From: Antedon mediterranea
Lineage: Eukaryota > Echinodermata > Crinoidea > Comatulida > Antedonidae
Direction of reading: 5' to 3'
Assembly (NCBI RefSeq): GCF_964355755.1
Contig: NC_092670.1
Coordinates: 28,753,795-28,817,794, forward strand
DNA: 64,000 bases
Shown: positions 1-12,250 of the stretch, piece after piece
Layout: the number at the start of each line of letters is the position of its first letter
How positions within the stretch are numbered: position 1 is the first letter of the stretch
Made by a program: the position numbers and the translations under genes
Notes under the pieces: generated by a model
The model's database searches: none
What the model was told of the DNA's origin: nothing
What the model saw: the letters and a program-made list of their open reading frames with translations, nothing else

Positions 1-20
1 TTATTTTCAAATGAACTTAC

Positions 21-1164
21 CTGTAGTGTATCTCATAAATGTCATTAACTTATCCACAGACAGACTCTTTATAAATTTGAGAAGAAGTTTAGTCGTATTT
101 CTTTGTTCTTCTGATGCATCTTGTGGCAGATTTAACGCAGCTATGACGCGCTTGGTTGTTGGTATAGCTGTTTGACAGATATCTTCAATGTTCATTGTAT
201 GTAGAGCGGGTTTCAAGTGTTCTACAAACACGCTGTGCCAGCATCTACTTATGTATGATGTTCCCTGTATCAAGGTACGGTGGGCAGCATCCTGTAGAAT
301 TGCTCTAATATTGTCACTCGTAGCATTTCTTTTTACCTTGTAATTGTCGAGGATATCAAATAGGTCCTCTTCATCCACATCTGAGAAGTTGTTCAGTGCC
401 GTTTCTAAAACAATTTTTTCACTGTCTGCAACTAATTCTAAAAAAGTGGGTATCATTGATGGATGGTTTGAATTGATGATGGTGGCATCCATCACATATT
501 GTAAGAACGGTACTGCTAATTTGAACGGGAAGAAACTTTCCTGCTTATATCCGATAACCAGAACTTTTGCTGTGGCTTGCCACTTTTCTTTGCTCATACT
601 ATCCCGTAGACAGGGTACCTTCAGATGTTCTCCCACAGTATACAAATTGTAGAAATCCTCCCAAAATTCACTAAGAGCATCTCTTAATACACCACCAAAG
701 TCTTCTCCAAATTCAAGTTGGCCATTAGGCCTAACCATTTCAACCTCAATAGGATAATTAAGGTCAGTATTGATAAAGAAATCTGTAAGTTCTTTCAAAA
801 CATGGCCTCGGTGCAGCCTTACTTTAGTATACTTGGGAATGACAGGATTTCCACTCTCAACCTCATAATTTAAGTCATTCATTATAGACAGACCTTCATT
901 CCTATCATCATAATTCAATAAATCATTTGCTATGGGAAGATTATTGGCTACTAGTACTACTTTGGCTTCCACAGCCGGTTTGCCTAGATCCACAAAGGTA
1001 TTAGCATCACTGTCAGTTGAAGTAATATCAGACATATCTATCGAAAGTAAATCTTCTCCCATTTCACTTTCCATCCATGTACCGCTGGTTGATGGTTTAC
1101 CTATTCCAATCGAGCCTCTTGAAGTAGCAATTACTAGTAGAACCTTAATTGCCTGTTGATTCAT
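21..1164 (-). CDS. HECT-domain protein, large internal or first coding exon (partial gene)
   Basis: An open frame of 381 codons runs from an ATG at 1164 to a consensus donor at 21/20 (ACAG|GTAAGT), ending in phase 1; the frame hits a stop just inside the intron. Residues 1-110 are low in recognisable features. From about residue 112 the protein resembles divergent HECT domains of the G2E3-like kind: a basic leader (KVRLHRGHVLKEL), an acidic strand and GGV/L segment (FGEDFGGVLRDAL, 152-164), and a C-lobe ending LLKFIKSLSVDKLMTFMRYTTG, close to the usual FVTG turn. HECT proteins are E3 ubiquitin ligases that accept ubiquitin on a cysteine near the C-terminus. That cysteine would be in the next exon, outside the window, so activity cannot be judged. 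The ATG could also be internal if an acceptor such as AATAG at about 1174 is used. Such HECT-like genes are often multi-copy in marine invertebrates. Confidence 0.72.
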
Positions 1165-1874
1165 AAGAATGGACTATTATTAGTTTATGAGATATCATGA
1201 AAACATAGAATGTATAGCTAATTTGCATATTATACTTGTTTTCATGTATGCATTCATTTATTTATAACAATGACAAACCTGGCCTACAAATACAATGTTG
1301 TCCAGCTCACTATGCTACAGTAGATTCAGTAGCTTTATAATAAATATAAGGACCTAGGCCTAGAACTTTCAACTGTTAAAATAGAAAATCAATTTACTCT
1401 TCTTTTATTAGTTAGTGAAAAAAGATTATATATTATATTATTTTATATGTATTTAAAACATCAAAATCAATATTAAATACTGTAAATGGGAAAATATTAT
1501 TATTCATATTTTCCAAATATCAGAATGCTATTATTATTAATTCTGAGAGCTGAATCGATTTAATAACATCGGCCTATTAAGTAAATGTATTAGCTATTAA
1601 TGCCCTCCGACAGGTCTAGCACATTCATCACGCACGTCACACGCACTTCCTCCTGCTGCTGTGCGGCCACCATTAAGAAGTAGGCCCAGTAGGCTAGCCC
1701 CTAGGCCTAGTGTAAATATTTATTATTATTTAGGAGGCCTAGTTTGGCCCATTGATTGACTCCTTATCTGTAGTCACTTGCACTACTTTACATTTACAAG
1801 GCCAATTTTCATTCAAATAATTATATTGTCCAAGGTATAAACATGTTTTGTTATAATAATACAATTTTACTTAC

Positions 1875-1985
1875 TTTTAATTTTCTGTGTTTCTTCTCTT
1901 TACACGTGAGACGACGTGTGTGAGGTTTGTTGATGTACTACGCAAGCGCAAGTACGTGTGAACAGAGTGTATAATTAGGGCGTTA
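1875..1985 (-). other. Candidate non-coding first exon of the HECT-like gene
   Basis: On the minus strand a consensus donor (AAAA|GTAAGT) lies at 1875/1874, preceded by about 100 bp rich in CG dinucleotides next to overlapping palindromes. This would suit a 5' untranslated exon spliced to an acceptor near 1170. The exon's upstream end is a guess; transcript data would decide. Confidence 0.25.
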
Positions 1986-2019
1986 TAACGCCCTAATACG
2001 GCGTTATAACGCCGTATTA
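1974..2019. repeat. Two overlapping perfect palindromes
   Basis: 1974-1997 is a perfect 24-bp palindrome and 1994-2019 a perfect 26-bp palindrome; both are centred on CGTTATAACG and share four bases. Either can extrude as a hairpin. They lie just upstream of the candidate HECT first exon. Possible origins are the tips of two hairpin MITEs or a regulatory dyad. Confidence 0.9.
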
Positions 2020-2770
2020 TTATAAAATAATTGTTTTCTTTGGCGGAAATCAGCCACCGTAAATTTGATCTTTATTAATTTTGCAGTCTATTATTTAACT
2101 ACTGTACCTTCACACACGCGCGGTATGTTTTAAAATAAACAAAAAACTGAAATGGCTATGATTAATGGCCAACTTAAACTCCAGTCCTACTATATCTGAT
2201 TTTCGTCTTCCAAAGGGACACTGTATTGATTGATGGAAAGTGCCTGTTTCCAGTCACCTTTAGGGTCAAATCTATTATTTTAACTGCTCCCTTGTGTATA
2301 AAAGAGAGAAAATATTTGAAACGAGGTTGTTGCAAGGTGAACTTATCTTAAACCCGGAAATTACTTTGACCGGGAAGAATTAAAATTGAGATGAAAATCT
2401 AATGTTGAAATCATAAATTGTATTAAAAAACTCTTTATAATATCTTCCTAAGATAGAAATATGGAACAGTAGCGTCGCTGTGAACACTAATGTTATCAAA
2501 TCTACGTTTCGTGGTACATCTCAGATAGATAAGGTAGGTATCCAAGGCGATTTGTACCGAAGTTTTTGCATTGTGCTCACCTATGTCAGAATTAACCATA
2601 ATTTATATATAGATGAATTTATTCATGCACAATTTTTACCTCTCGGATGTTATGACGTCATCGTATGGCCACACGAATATAAAATAGAGGATTTTTGTCT
2701 CTTTCGTTATTGCTCATCACAATCAACAGAGCGCATCTCGCTTATACGTATTCCATTTCCCCCGATATTT

Positions 2771-2800
2771 AGGTTATATGCATTATCATGCATATAACCT
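2771..2800. repeat. Perfect hairpin, 13-bp arms
   Basis: AGGTTATATGCAT and its exact complement are separated by 4 nt (TATC). The right-arm sequence ATGCATATAACCT recurs near 4207, inside the same repeat block, so this is probably an end of a nested element. Confidence 0.8.
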
Positions 2801-3837
2801 CTTGATTCTGTCAAAATCTTTATTTATTTATTTATTTTATTTATTCTTTCCTTAGCACTATTTTGTCCGTGAATTATCTTGATATCAGTTTCATCTATTT
2901 AAGTCAATTTTTCAGAGTATATTCCTTATGGCCAGGAATCGATGTGGTTATATTTTCACGATGCGTAATCAAAAATTACGCGGTCTACGCGCGATTTTAC
3001 GAAATCACGTTTGTAATCATATCTTCACAAGCATGAATCACAATTAAACAAAATTTGGTACTCATAAATTTCAGGTCATATTTCATCATATGGCAATACA
3101 ATTACGTGCGTAGCGCATATAACGCTTGCGTACGCGCGCTTAAAATGTTCAAAATTGTCAAAATTTATTTTCGATGAAATTAGAGTACGTTTCAGGCAAT
3201 TTTAAGCGTTTAAAAAATTGCCATGAGTGCGCAGATTTTTGCACGCGCACTGCGCGTTATACGTTAATGCGCACTCTTTTTGTCCGATTTCGGTTGTACA
3301 ACCTTTCTTTAATAATATCATCATATTTTATTCACTTTTCAACGCGTAATTGCCTTATACGAGCACGTCAAAAGTGACAGGCTACGCACGTGTAAGTTAA
3401 CAAAATGGTGAAAATATGCTAAATTTTAAAATTAATATAGATCGTCAGAATGCTCGGGAACACATATTTTTTATTTCATTTTCTTGAAGTGTATGTATCT
3501 TATGTATGATTTATTATTAAACTAAGAGAACAAAAGTTGATTAAGCCATAATTAATTGCATATTAAATTAAAAAAAATTCATTTCGACAATCAAACAAAT
3601 TATGACATTTTCTTAGGCCAAAATAACAAACTTAACATTAACTTTCTTCCTCCAAAAGTTCATATATTAAAGTTAAAAGTATATAGTTTGACAGTGCATC
3701 ATTTTTGTACATTTTCAGAGATGTCATCATAGTAAAAAATTATAATTCATTGCGGTATGTAATAATCTATCTGCACCAAAGTGGTTACTGCATAGTAAAT
3801 ACACGGAGGAATTTTTCTACAATTTTTAGACAGTTGT

Positions 3838-3905
3838 GTATGGCTCGGTGGTGTGTGCTCGTGTCTATGGCACTCAAGGTACCGAGATCGAGTCTCACCT
3901 TTGGA
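3838..3905 (+). mobile_element. tRNA-like SINE head (degenerate)
   Basis: TGGCTCGGTGG resembles a pol III A box and GAGATCGAGTCTC a B box at tRNA-like spacing. No complete cloverleaf can be folded, so it is treated as a SINE fragment and not a tRNA gene. Confidence 0.35.
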
Positions 3906-4693
3906 AACGAAATAAGATTTTTTTTTTATTATTCGTATTGTTTGTTCAAATTTATTTCTTAGTGTATATATTATACACATGATTTATAATGAAATCTAGA
4001 TAAAAAATAACTTATGTCTTTATTATTATGTAACAGCAAATGTGGTTTATGACATTATACGCAGAGGGATCTTTGATCGGATTGTGATACCGGCTATTGT
4101 ATTCGCGTTAGCAAGGTCCTATCATATATTATAAATAATTAAAGAATCTGAGAAAATCAATGAATCAAAATATCTTTTAAAAATCAATTATCTTTATTAA
4201 AATCAATGCATATAACCTATAATTCGTCATAGTGACGAATTAAATCTAGTTTAATATTGTCTACGTCAATCAACTATCTTTCGCATGAGTTAAAAATATT
4301 TCGTCATCATGTCTAAAAATGTAAATAACGTGGGTCACTTATTTTCATCTTTACAGTAAATTTCAATCTGTTATAGCTCGTAAAAATAAAATGTGATAAT
4401 CACGAAGCTATTGGATTGTAGATATGAAATCATGTGAGCATTTTTCCAATCAGATGTTGTGACGTCATCATATGGCCAGTTAAATAAAACATGTCGTATT
4501 TTCATCTTTTGCGTCATAGTTCATTACATTTAAACGAGCGTGCATCAATATTTCACGTATTCAAATTTCTTCTACACGTTAATATGTTGTTGCTGAGATA
4601 ATTTCCTTCCGAAATTGCTACATTCACGTTTCATTTTGAAACCGTCAACATGTTAAGAATAGGAATAAATAGCGGGTCCCGTAATTTCACCTA

Positions 4694-6010
4694 CTAGATG
4701 GTACGCTCGCTTCGCTCGCGTACCATCTAGGTCGTGCCCACAGACGGTTCTCGAATATAGGCCTACAGTAATTCCAGCGTAAAAAAACTGGCGATTTCAA
4801 ATGTACGTACCGCAGGACTATAATACATTGTCGTTTACAGAAACGAATAAATAGACACGATGATTTATGTAGTCAACTAAAATTAGCACCCTGGGAATTA
4901 CTTCCGAAGGAGAAACTTTTCACAAAATGAGTCCAAATTTTTTATTTGGACTCATTTAAAAAACCCCAATTTGTGTTTTGTATGTAACATTAGGGTTGAG
5001 GGATGGGAAAGCGGATAGGTACAAAGAGGGACAATTTTTAAATATATTCTTTATCCACTCAGTAACGAAATATTTTGTTCATGTTTTATAAGCCTATACA
5101 TAATATACCTCTAAATACAGTAAAACATTTGCAATTTAATACTTTGTTAAAACTGTCACTGTCATAATCGATTGAAATATTAAAGTACATGTCACGATAC
5201 ACCACTACGACGTTTATATTTTTGGTAATTATTAATTAATACAAACGTTGAGAAGGAACTGTCAGTATAAAGTGTATTTGTATATAATAATGTGTTTATA
5301 TATCTAACAGTAGAGCCTATCCACAATGTCAGTAATACAGTTTATTATTATCTAACAGGACGAACATTCACAGTAAGAAATGTTCGATTCAAATGAGGAC
5401 CAAAAATAGTTATTTACAGTATTGTCAAAGTATTGCAAGTTTATTCTCAAAGGGCCCATATATTTACCTACCGTATGTGTTAAACCAAGGGCTCATAAAT
5501 TTACCTAAAGTACTTGTGTTAAACCAAACTCTGGCAGACTGAGAGATTGGGATGTTCCATTCATCGCAAATCAATACATTTGTATAATCGTATATTAAAT
5601 CTTTCAAAATAGTATTTTTTAAAGAAAATCGGCCTGTCTTCAACATTATGATGGTGTACTCTAGCTGTTCAACCGGTTTTCAGCTATTAAAAACAATTAT
5701 CGTAGGAGGAGATAGGAAAATGCGAAGCCTCCTCGCATTTTTGTGGCGGGTATTTTTCAAGATGGACATCCATTAGACAGTGTATACCACGATCGGAAAA
5801 CACCCCTATTTGGGGCAAATCGTTGAACCTAAATTCGTTTTAATCGTCAATAACTAATTATCTAACGTAATTTAATTAGTAAACAGGGTTACATCAGGTG
5901 GTTAAAATCAGTACCGAAAGTACGAACCAACTTTATATACCATCGAGTGAAAATTCTAGAAGTAAGGCGCGATTTACCGAATTTTGCCCTTACGTAAATT
6001 TATATATAGA
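4694..6010. repeat. Tandem repeat family R, copy A (1.3 kb)
   Basis: Starts with a hairpin (CTAGATGGTACGC, 11-nt loop, GCGTACCATCTAG) and ends in AAATTTATATATAGA at the next copy's first base. Copy B follows directly, so A and B form a head-to-tail pair. An inverted third copy lies at 45.86-47.32 kb. No conserved reading frame is visible; short open frames differ between copies. Confidence 0.85.
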
Positions 6011-7461
6011 CTAGATGGTACGCTCGCTTCGCTCGCGTACCATCTAGGTCGTGCCCACAGATGGTTCTCGAATACATAATGATTTCAGCGTTAAAAAACT
6101 GGCGATTTCAAATGTACGTACAATAATACATGTCGTTTACAGGAACGAATAAATAGACACTGATTTATGTACTCAACTAAAATTAGCACCCTGAGAATTA
6201 CTTCCGAAAGAGAAACTTGTCACAAAATGAGACCAATTGTTTAAGTCAAATTTAAACAAACTTAATTTGTGTTTTGTATGTAACATTAGGGGTGAGGGAT
6301 GGGGAAGAGGATGGGTGCAAAGAGGAACAATTTTTAAATATATTAAATATATTCTTTATCCATTTAGTAACGAAATATTAATTGTTTTCATGTTTTACAA
6401 ATAATATACCACTAAACACAGTAAAACATTGCGATGTAATACTTTGTTGAAACTATCACCGTCCTAGTCGATTGAAATAGTACAGTAGGCCCTACATGTA
6501 ACGATACATCACTACGACGTGTATATGTTTATATAATGTAAAACAATTTGTGAAAACCACCTCTATTCGGGGAAAATCATAAATTCGATTTAATCGTCAA
6601 TAAATATTAAATTATCTAACTCAACTTAATTAGTAGGCCTAATGGTTTTCAATTGTTTCCTAGAGCCAATTCATACTTAAGTTGGTTCCTACCCTACCCA
6701 CCAAAGTCCATCTGCGTTTAGGGCATGTGATGTACCGTAGGCCTATCCTCTACTGGTTTTACAACGCTACTCATGCCAGTGAGGGAAGGGTGATGATGTG
6801 GGTGGTTTAACTGCAATAATAAAGATTTATACATAATATACGGTGAGTGAAAACGCTAGCTCTTTATCCGTTTAAAAAAAATTTATATCCAACCTCTGCA
6901 GCACAGATTGAAAAAAAAATGGATCGAATTTCTGTTATGAGTATACAGTACTTGCCTTTACGACGCCTGAGGGAATAGACACTTGTGGAACAGAGATTGG
7001 AATGTTCCATTCATCGCAAATCAATACATTTGTATAAACGTATATTAAATCTATCAAAATAGTATTTTTTAAAGAAAATCGGCCTGTCTTCAACATTATG
7101 ATGCTGTACTCGAGCTGTTCAACCGGTTTTCAGCCATTAAAAACAATTATCGTAGGAGGAGATAGGAAAATGCGAAGCATCCTCGTATTATCGTCTGCGG
7201 GTATTTTTCAAGACGGACATCCATTAGACAGTGTATACCACGATCGAAAAACACCCCTATTTGGGGCAAATCGTTGAACCTAAATTCGTTTTAATCGTCA
7301 ATAACTAATTATCGAACTCAATTTAATTAGTAAACAGGGTTACATCAGGCGGTTAAATTCAGTACCGAAAGTACGAACCAACTTTATATACCATCGAGTA
7401 AACATTCTAGAAATAACGGGCGATTTACCGAATGTTGCCCTTACGTAAATTTATATATAGA
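6011..7461. repeat. Tandem repeat family R, copy B (1.45 kb)
   Basis: Begins with the same hairpin as copy A and follows it in order, with small indels and substitutions, through the shared GAGGAGATAGGAAAATGCGA segment to the ending AAATTTATATATAGA. Divergence between A and B is modest but visible throughout, so the duplication is not very recent. Confidence 0.85.
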
Positions 7462-7559
7462 TTCTACACTGTATATGATATGTATACAGATTATACTGTG
7501 TATACTATATGACACAAAATAATAGAATTCAGCAATAACAACATATCATATTCTTCAGT

Positions 7560-8960
7560 TCAGGTCATAATGCCATAATATTTTTCTTTGTGCAATATTC
7601 CAACGTATGACGTGCACGTGGCGTTTGTCGAGCGGATAACTAACTCGTCAAAGTGACGAGTTTCATGTCTAGTTCTTCTTTCCTTCCTTCCTTTTTGTGA
7701 GTCGCGTTTCTCTAAAATGTGTAAACATAACATTTCATAACTTTGACAGCATATGGGCATTTACGTGAAGTTGTGCACCTCCTATTTTTGAATGACGTCA
7801 TAGTTGCGCAACGTGACTTACGCGCAATTTTATGAATTGCAATGATTGATCATAGATTAAAAACCAAAAGTCATATAGTATTGTCGCTTTGACAAAATTT
7901 AAGTCATATCAGGGAAAAACTTTCTACGGATTAAAAATGGCATGTTTCACAAGAAGTTACGCGCGCACGCGCATTTAAAATTTCAAAATGCGCAAAATTA
8001 ATTTCTAATCAACTTTTTACGCGTTTCTTGTCATTTTGAGCATGTCAAAAATTCCCACGGGCGCGCAATTTTTTACGCGCGCGCTGCGCACGTAGCGTTA
8101 CAAACATATTTTTTTCTCTTGAATTATATTTTTCATGCCTTTCCTAGTAATTTTGAAAACAATTTAGATCTTTTCCACTTTAAATAACGCCATACGAACA
8201 CGTTGAATTAGACAATTCGTCCGCATTTTTTATGAAAAAGCTTAAAAAATCGTCAAAATAATGTCTTTTTTTAAACAGTCATAGTTTCTAAAGTAAACCG
8301 TGGACCCTTTATTTTTATTACAAAATCTAGAAGTGGATGAGTTGTAGATATCAGATCATGCATCGATAAGGCTAAAAAAAACATTGTGACGTCATCGTAT
8401 GGCCACACGAATGTAAAATATAGGATTTTTGTCTGTTTCGTTATTGCTTATCACATTCAATGGAGCGCATCACGCTTATCTGTATTCCTTTTTCTCCTAC
8501 ATTTATATATTGTCTAGGTCAATCAACTTTCTTTAGCATGAGATAAAAATATTTTAATTTTTATAACGTCATTATGCCTAAAAATTTTAATTACGTGGGT
8601 CATTAATTTCATCTTTATAGTAAATTTTAATCTGTAATAGCTCGTAAGAATAAAATGTGATAATCACGATTAAAACGTTTTCTGGAAGCTATTGGATTGT
8701 AGATACGAAATCATGTGAACTTTTCGCCAATGGGATGTTGTGACGTCATCATATGACAAGTTTAATTAAAAAGGTCAAATTTTCATCGTCTGCTTCAAAG
8801 TTCATCACATTTAAATGTGCGCGCACCAACATTTTACGTATTCAAATTTCTTCTACACGATAAGATGTTGTTGCTGAGATAATTTTCTTCAGAAATTGCT
8901 ATCTTTGTGTTTTTTTTTATGACGTCATCATGTTAAATATTTGAATTAAAGGCAGGTCCC
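7560..8960. repeat. Dispersed TGACGTCA-bearing repeat block, copy 2
   Basis: Contains TGACGTCA at about 7793, 8383, 8738 and 8921, each in similar surroundings (GTGACGTCATCRTATG), plus the hairpin ACTCGTCA-AAG-TGACGAGT at 7648 and CG-rich alternating runs near 7960-8095. The ~355-bp spacing of the copies at 8383 and 8738 suggests an internal tandem unit. Confidence 0.7.
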
Positions 8961-9033
8961 ATAATTCAGTTAATATGTCATATAATATACAGTAGTACAA
9001 TATACGCCAGCATAGTCTCTGATGTGAGCAAAT

Positions 9034-9645
9034 TGTTATTCTTGTCTTTATTCATACTAAATAATAAATGGTCGCTTATTAGAGGTGTTTTAAGTAAGTT
9101 GATCTTTAATTGGAAAAGGACCAGTACAATTACTTGTTTTTGTCACAAAATTAAAACTATGTATTCTTCTTGTCTTTATTCATACTAGATAATATAATGG
9201 TCGCTAATTGGAGGTGTATTTAAGTAAAGTGATCTATAATTGGAAGAGGACCACTACAGTTACTTAATTTTGTCACATAATTAAAACTATGTATTATTCT
9301 TGTCTTTACTCCTACCAATTAATATAATGGTCGCTAATTGGAGGTATCTATATGTAAAGTGATCTTTAATTGGAAGAGAACCAGTACAGTTACTTAATGT
9401 TGTCACATAATTAAAACTATTTATTATTCTTGTCTTTACTCTTACCAATTAATAAATAGTCGCTAATTAGAGGTGTTTTAGATAAAGTGATTTTTAATTG
9501 GAAGAGGACCACTTCATTTACTTGTTTTTGTCACATAATTAAAAATTATTTATTCTTCTTGTCTTTACCCATACCAAATAATATAATGATCCCTAATTGG
9601 AGGTGTTTAGACAAAGTGATCTTCAATTAGAAAAAAAAACTAGTT
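9034..9645. repeat. Satellite-like tandem array, ~127-bp unit, about 4.8 copies
   Basis: Five successive blocks starting near 9038, 9164, 9293, 9421 and 9552 each read CTTGTCTTTA...GGTCGCTAATTGGAGGTGT...GTGATCTTTAATTGGAAGAGGACC...TTTTGTCACATAATTAAAA. Unit length is about 127 bp and divergence between units about 10-15 percent. Confidence 0.9.
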
Positions 9646-11440
9646 TGGCATCATTAAGTATTATTGGTCGTTAAAAGAAGACAAGTGCATGCGCGATCAA
9701 AACCTGAATCTCAAATCCCAACGACCTATCATAAAACGGCCGGATTCCTACCTGACCGCTAATATTTCCCCGCACAGTTTTTAATAGTGTACGCATTTAA
9801 ATCCATGGGTCAGACATTATTAAACCGTGTCCACCCGGACACTTTTGAATGCTGGACACATTTCAATCTTACACCAGCATGCACTTCGACAATTTCAAGA
9901 GGTCAAGGAATGCCTCTAGCAACCGACATGTTTTTGATCAAGTTTAATGGGTTTTCGCCCTTGTCCCTTGCATTTGTTTACCTCAGCTTTAAACTTTAAT
10001 TTCAGAAAATCTATTTCTCTGTGTTCAGAATAATGATCCTTATTTACACATGTTTAGTGTTCCTCTTTTAAACCTTATACATTTCATTTGGTTGACAACA
10101 AGATCAACACGTTTTGCTTCATTCTTAGGCAATAACATATTACCATAACCCAATTCAATATTTTGGCTTTTAATGATTTCAATATAGCCTTGTAAATATC
10201 TTGGGTTTCTACAAAAGAATCTCCTGTCATGTTGACTTCGTCGACACCTGTTTAACTTTATTGTAGCCCAGTTTCGTACTCGCGTCTTGGTTCACATGAT
10301 CTTTTGGCGGGACATCCGAACCGGCTATCGTTGTCGTCATTTTTTACACGTATTAATTCCTGGCTAGTAATCACTAAAATCAGATGCTTTTTTTACCTTA
10401 GGCTTTCTTTGATTCTTTGAAGGTATATTGTCCCTTACCATGCAATTCAGCAGATTTGCTGCCAATTGGTTTGTTTTTAATAAAGAACAAAGAATATAAG
10501 TGGGCTGAATCGTCTGAGGGCCGAAACGTCCCGGCTGAATCGTCCCTGGGCCGAATCGTCCAGATACCTCTAGCTCACTGACAAAGTCCCGCTGCTTGTG
10601 ATTCACTATGTATTGTGATTCACTGTGCTGTGTTGGCATCCCATTGTCTTGTAGAAATAATCCAGTAAAGATCGTAAAGATACGTCAAAAATAGGGTAAA
10701 TCAAATATGTATTACAAGTTTGAGTAATCCGCGATTTTTTCATTAGAAATTTGTAACAGAGAGTGATGCCTGCCCTCATAAGGCGGATGTATACAGACTA
10801 AAGGTTTGATTTAGTAGATATTATACATGGCACATTAAATAGAATTATGATAATATATTTTGCAATTGTAAAAGATTTTATAAAACATATTTAATAACAA
10901 ACCAGTGTACATTCACTTCTACAGAAAATGTATTTACCACCATGCTAAATTAATTCACAAAGAAAGGCCGAACAGCAAAAATAAAAATCAACCAAAATTA
11001 CTCAACATGGCCTATTCTTTACCATTGCCGTGTATTAATCTACGGAAAATTAAGTAATGTTTTTACCAGAAACAAGTTAAATATAGAAATATTATTAAAC
11101 TATCGTAAAAACGCGTAAACAACAACACGCCCGGTAACGTCCGGTTGATGAAGCGAACTGTTTATCCGGCAGTTTTTAAATAAATAGCATGAAACGAACA
11201 ATTAAATATCCAAACAGCATTTAAAATGATGTTGGCATGTAGTTGATAACATTTTTTAACTTCCGGTGGTCCAGGCTTAGATTAGTGTGACCGTCACAAA
11301 AAGTTGTATACATCCTGACGCACTACGGCATGGACAATATTACTGTTACAGCGAAAACCGCAGATTACTCATTCTTGTGATACAGTATATATTTTTTGTG
11401 TGAACCGAGAACAAATTGCAACAGAATTTTTTTTTGTTTT
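9646..11440. other. No gene recognised; short iterated motif at 10.5 kb
   Basis: Nothing convincing as coding or RNA. At 10495-10565 the motif GGCYGAATCGTCC is iterated about four times with variants. An open frame on the minus strand crosses it, but its protein is low-complexity where the iteration lies. Confidence 0.5.
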
Positions 11441-12250
11441 GTCTGGTAAATATGGTTCAAATGAACATCATTTCCAAAGTTTACCAAAATCGGACATAGG
11501 AATGGGTTAATTAGCATAAAGTCAAAATGGCCGCCATTTGCTATTTAGACCACCTAAGTGCATTACGAGTAGATATAAATCTGATATTAAACATTCTAAT
11601 TATCATATTCAAATTGCCATATGACGTACCCGTGACGTCATTTGGTAGTTGTGACGTTATATATTATAACTGCTTAAATGACATACAATGCGAACAATTT
11701 AGGAACTGCAGGAAAACAAGTTTCTTAACATTCTCCTTAACATCATAAACATTCTAATTAGCATATTTAATTTCACATATGACGTACCTATGACGTCATA
11801 CGATAATTGTGACGTCATATATTAAGTTATAACTGCTTAAATGACATTATATTATGCACACAATTTAGAAACTGCAAGAAAACAAGTTTCTAAAAATTCT
11901 CCTTGTTGAAATGAACATCATTTCCAAAGTTTACCAAAACGGGACGTCATAAAGTGGGTTAATTAGCATAAATTCAAAATGGCGGCTAATTACTCCAACT
12001 CCTTGGTTTACTATACCATTTTGAAGCTCTGTATCTCCTTAACGGTTGGTTTTAGACCACCTCGAATTGTGAGTAGATGTAAATATGACATTAAACTTCC
12101 CAAATTTAAATTACCATATGACGTAACTATGACGTGATAAGGTAGTTGTAACGTCATATATTTATGTTATAATTGCTTAAATGAAATTATCCTATGTTAA
12201 AAAATGTAGAAACTGCGGGAAAACAAAACATGATATCCAAAGTTTACAAA
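11440..12250. repeat. TGACGTCA-rich repeat cluster, three related units
   Basis: The block from ATGAACATCATTTCCAAAG at about 11464 recurs at about 11914. A second block (CATATGACGTA...TGACGTCAT...GTGACGTYATATATT...AACTGCTTAAATGA) occurs near 11620, 11780 and 12115. Units are 150-450 bp, diverged and without coding potential. Confidence 0.75.

Larger units (their letters stand above)
2471..4690. repeat. Dispersed TGACGTCA-bearing repeat block, copy 1
   Basis: About 2.2 kb without coding potential. Its 2.88-3.4 kb part is near-identical to 47.87-48.38 kb on the same strand (shared stretch around TGGCCAGGAATCGATGTGG). Segments around 2650 and 4459 carry TGACGTCA and recur at 8383, 8738 and 48554. 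Alternating purine-pyrimidine stretches such as GCGTACGCGCGC occur near 3130. A hairpin AATTCGTCA-TAG-TGACGAATT at about 4222 recurs, in variant form, at 7648 and 16459 and may mark an element end. Confidence 0.75.

Noticed and set aside
10364-10639. 91-codon minus-strand frame ending KASDFSDY
   Set aside because: Half of it is the iterated GGCYGAATCGTCC motif; no splice partner or family match found.
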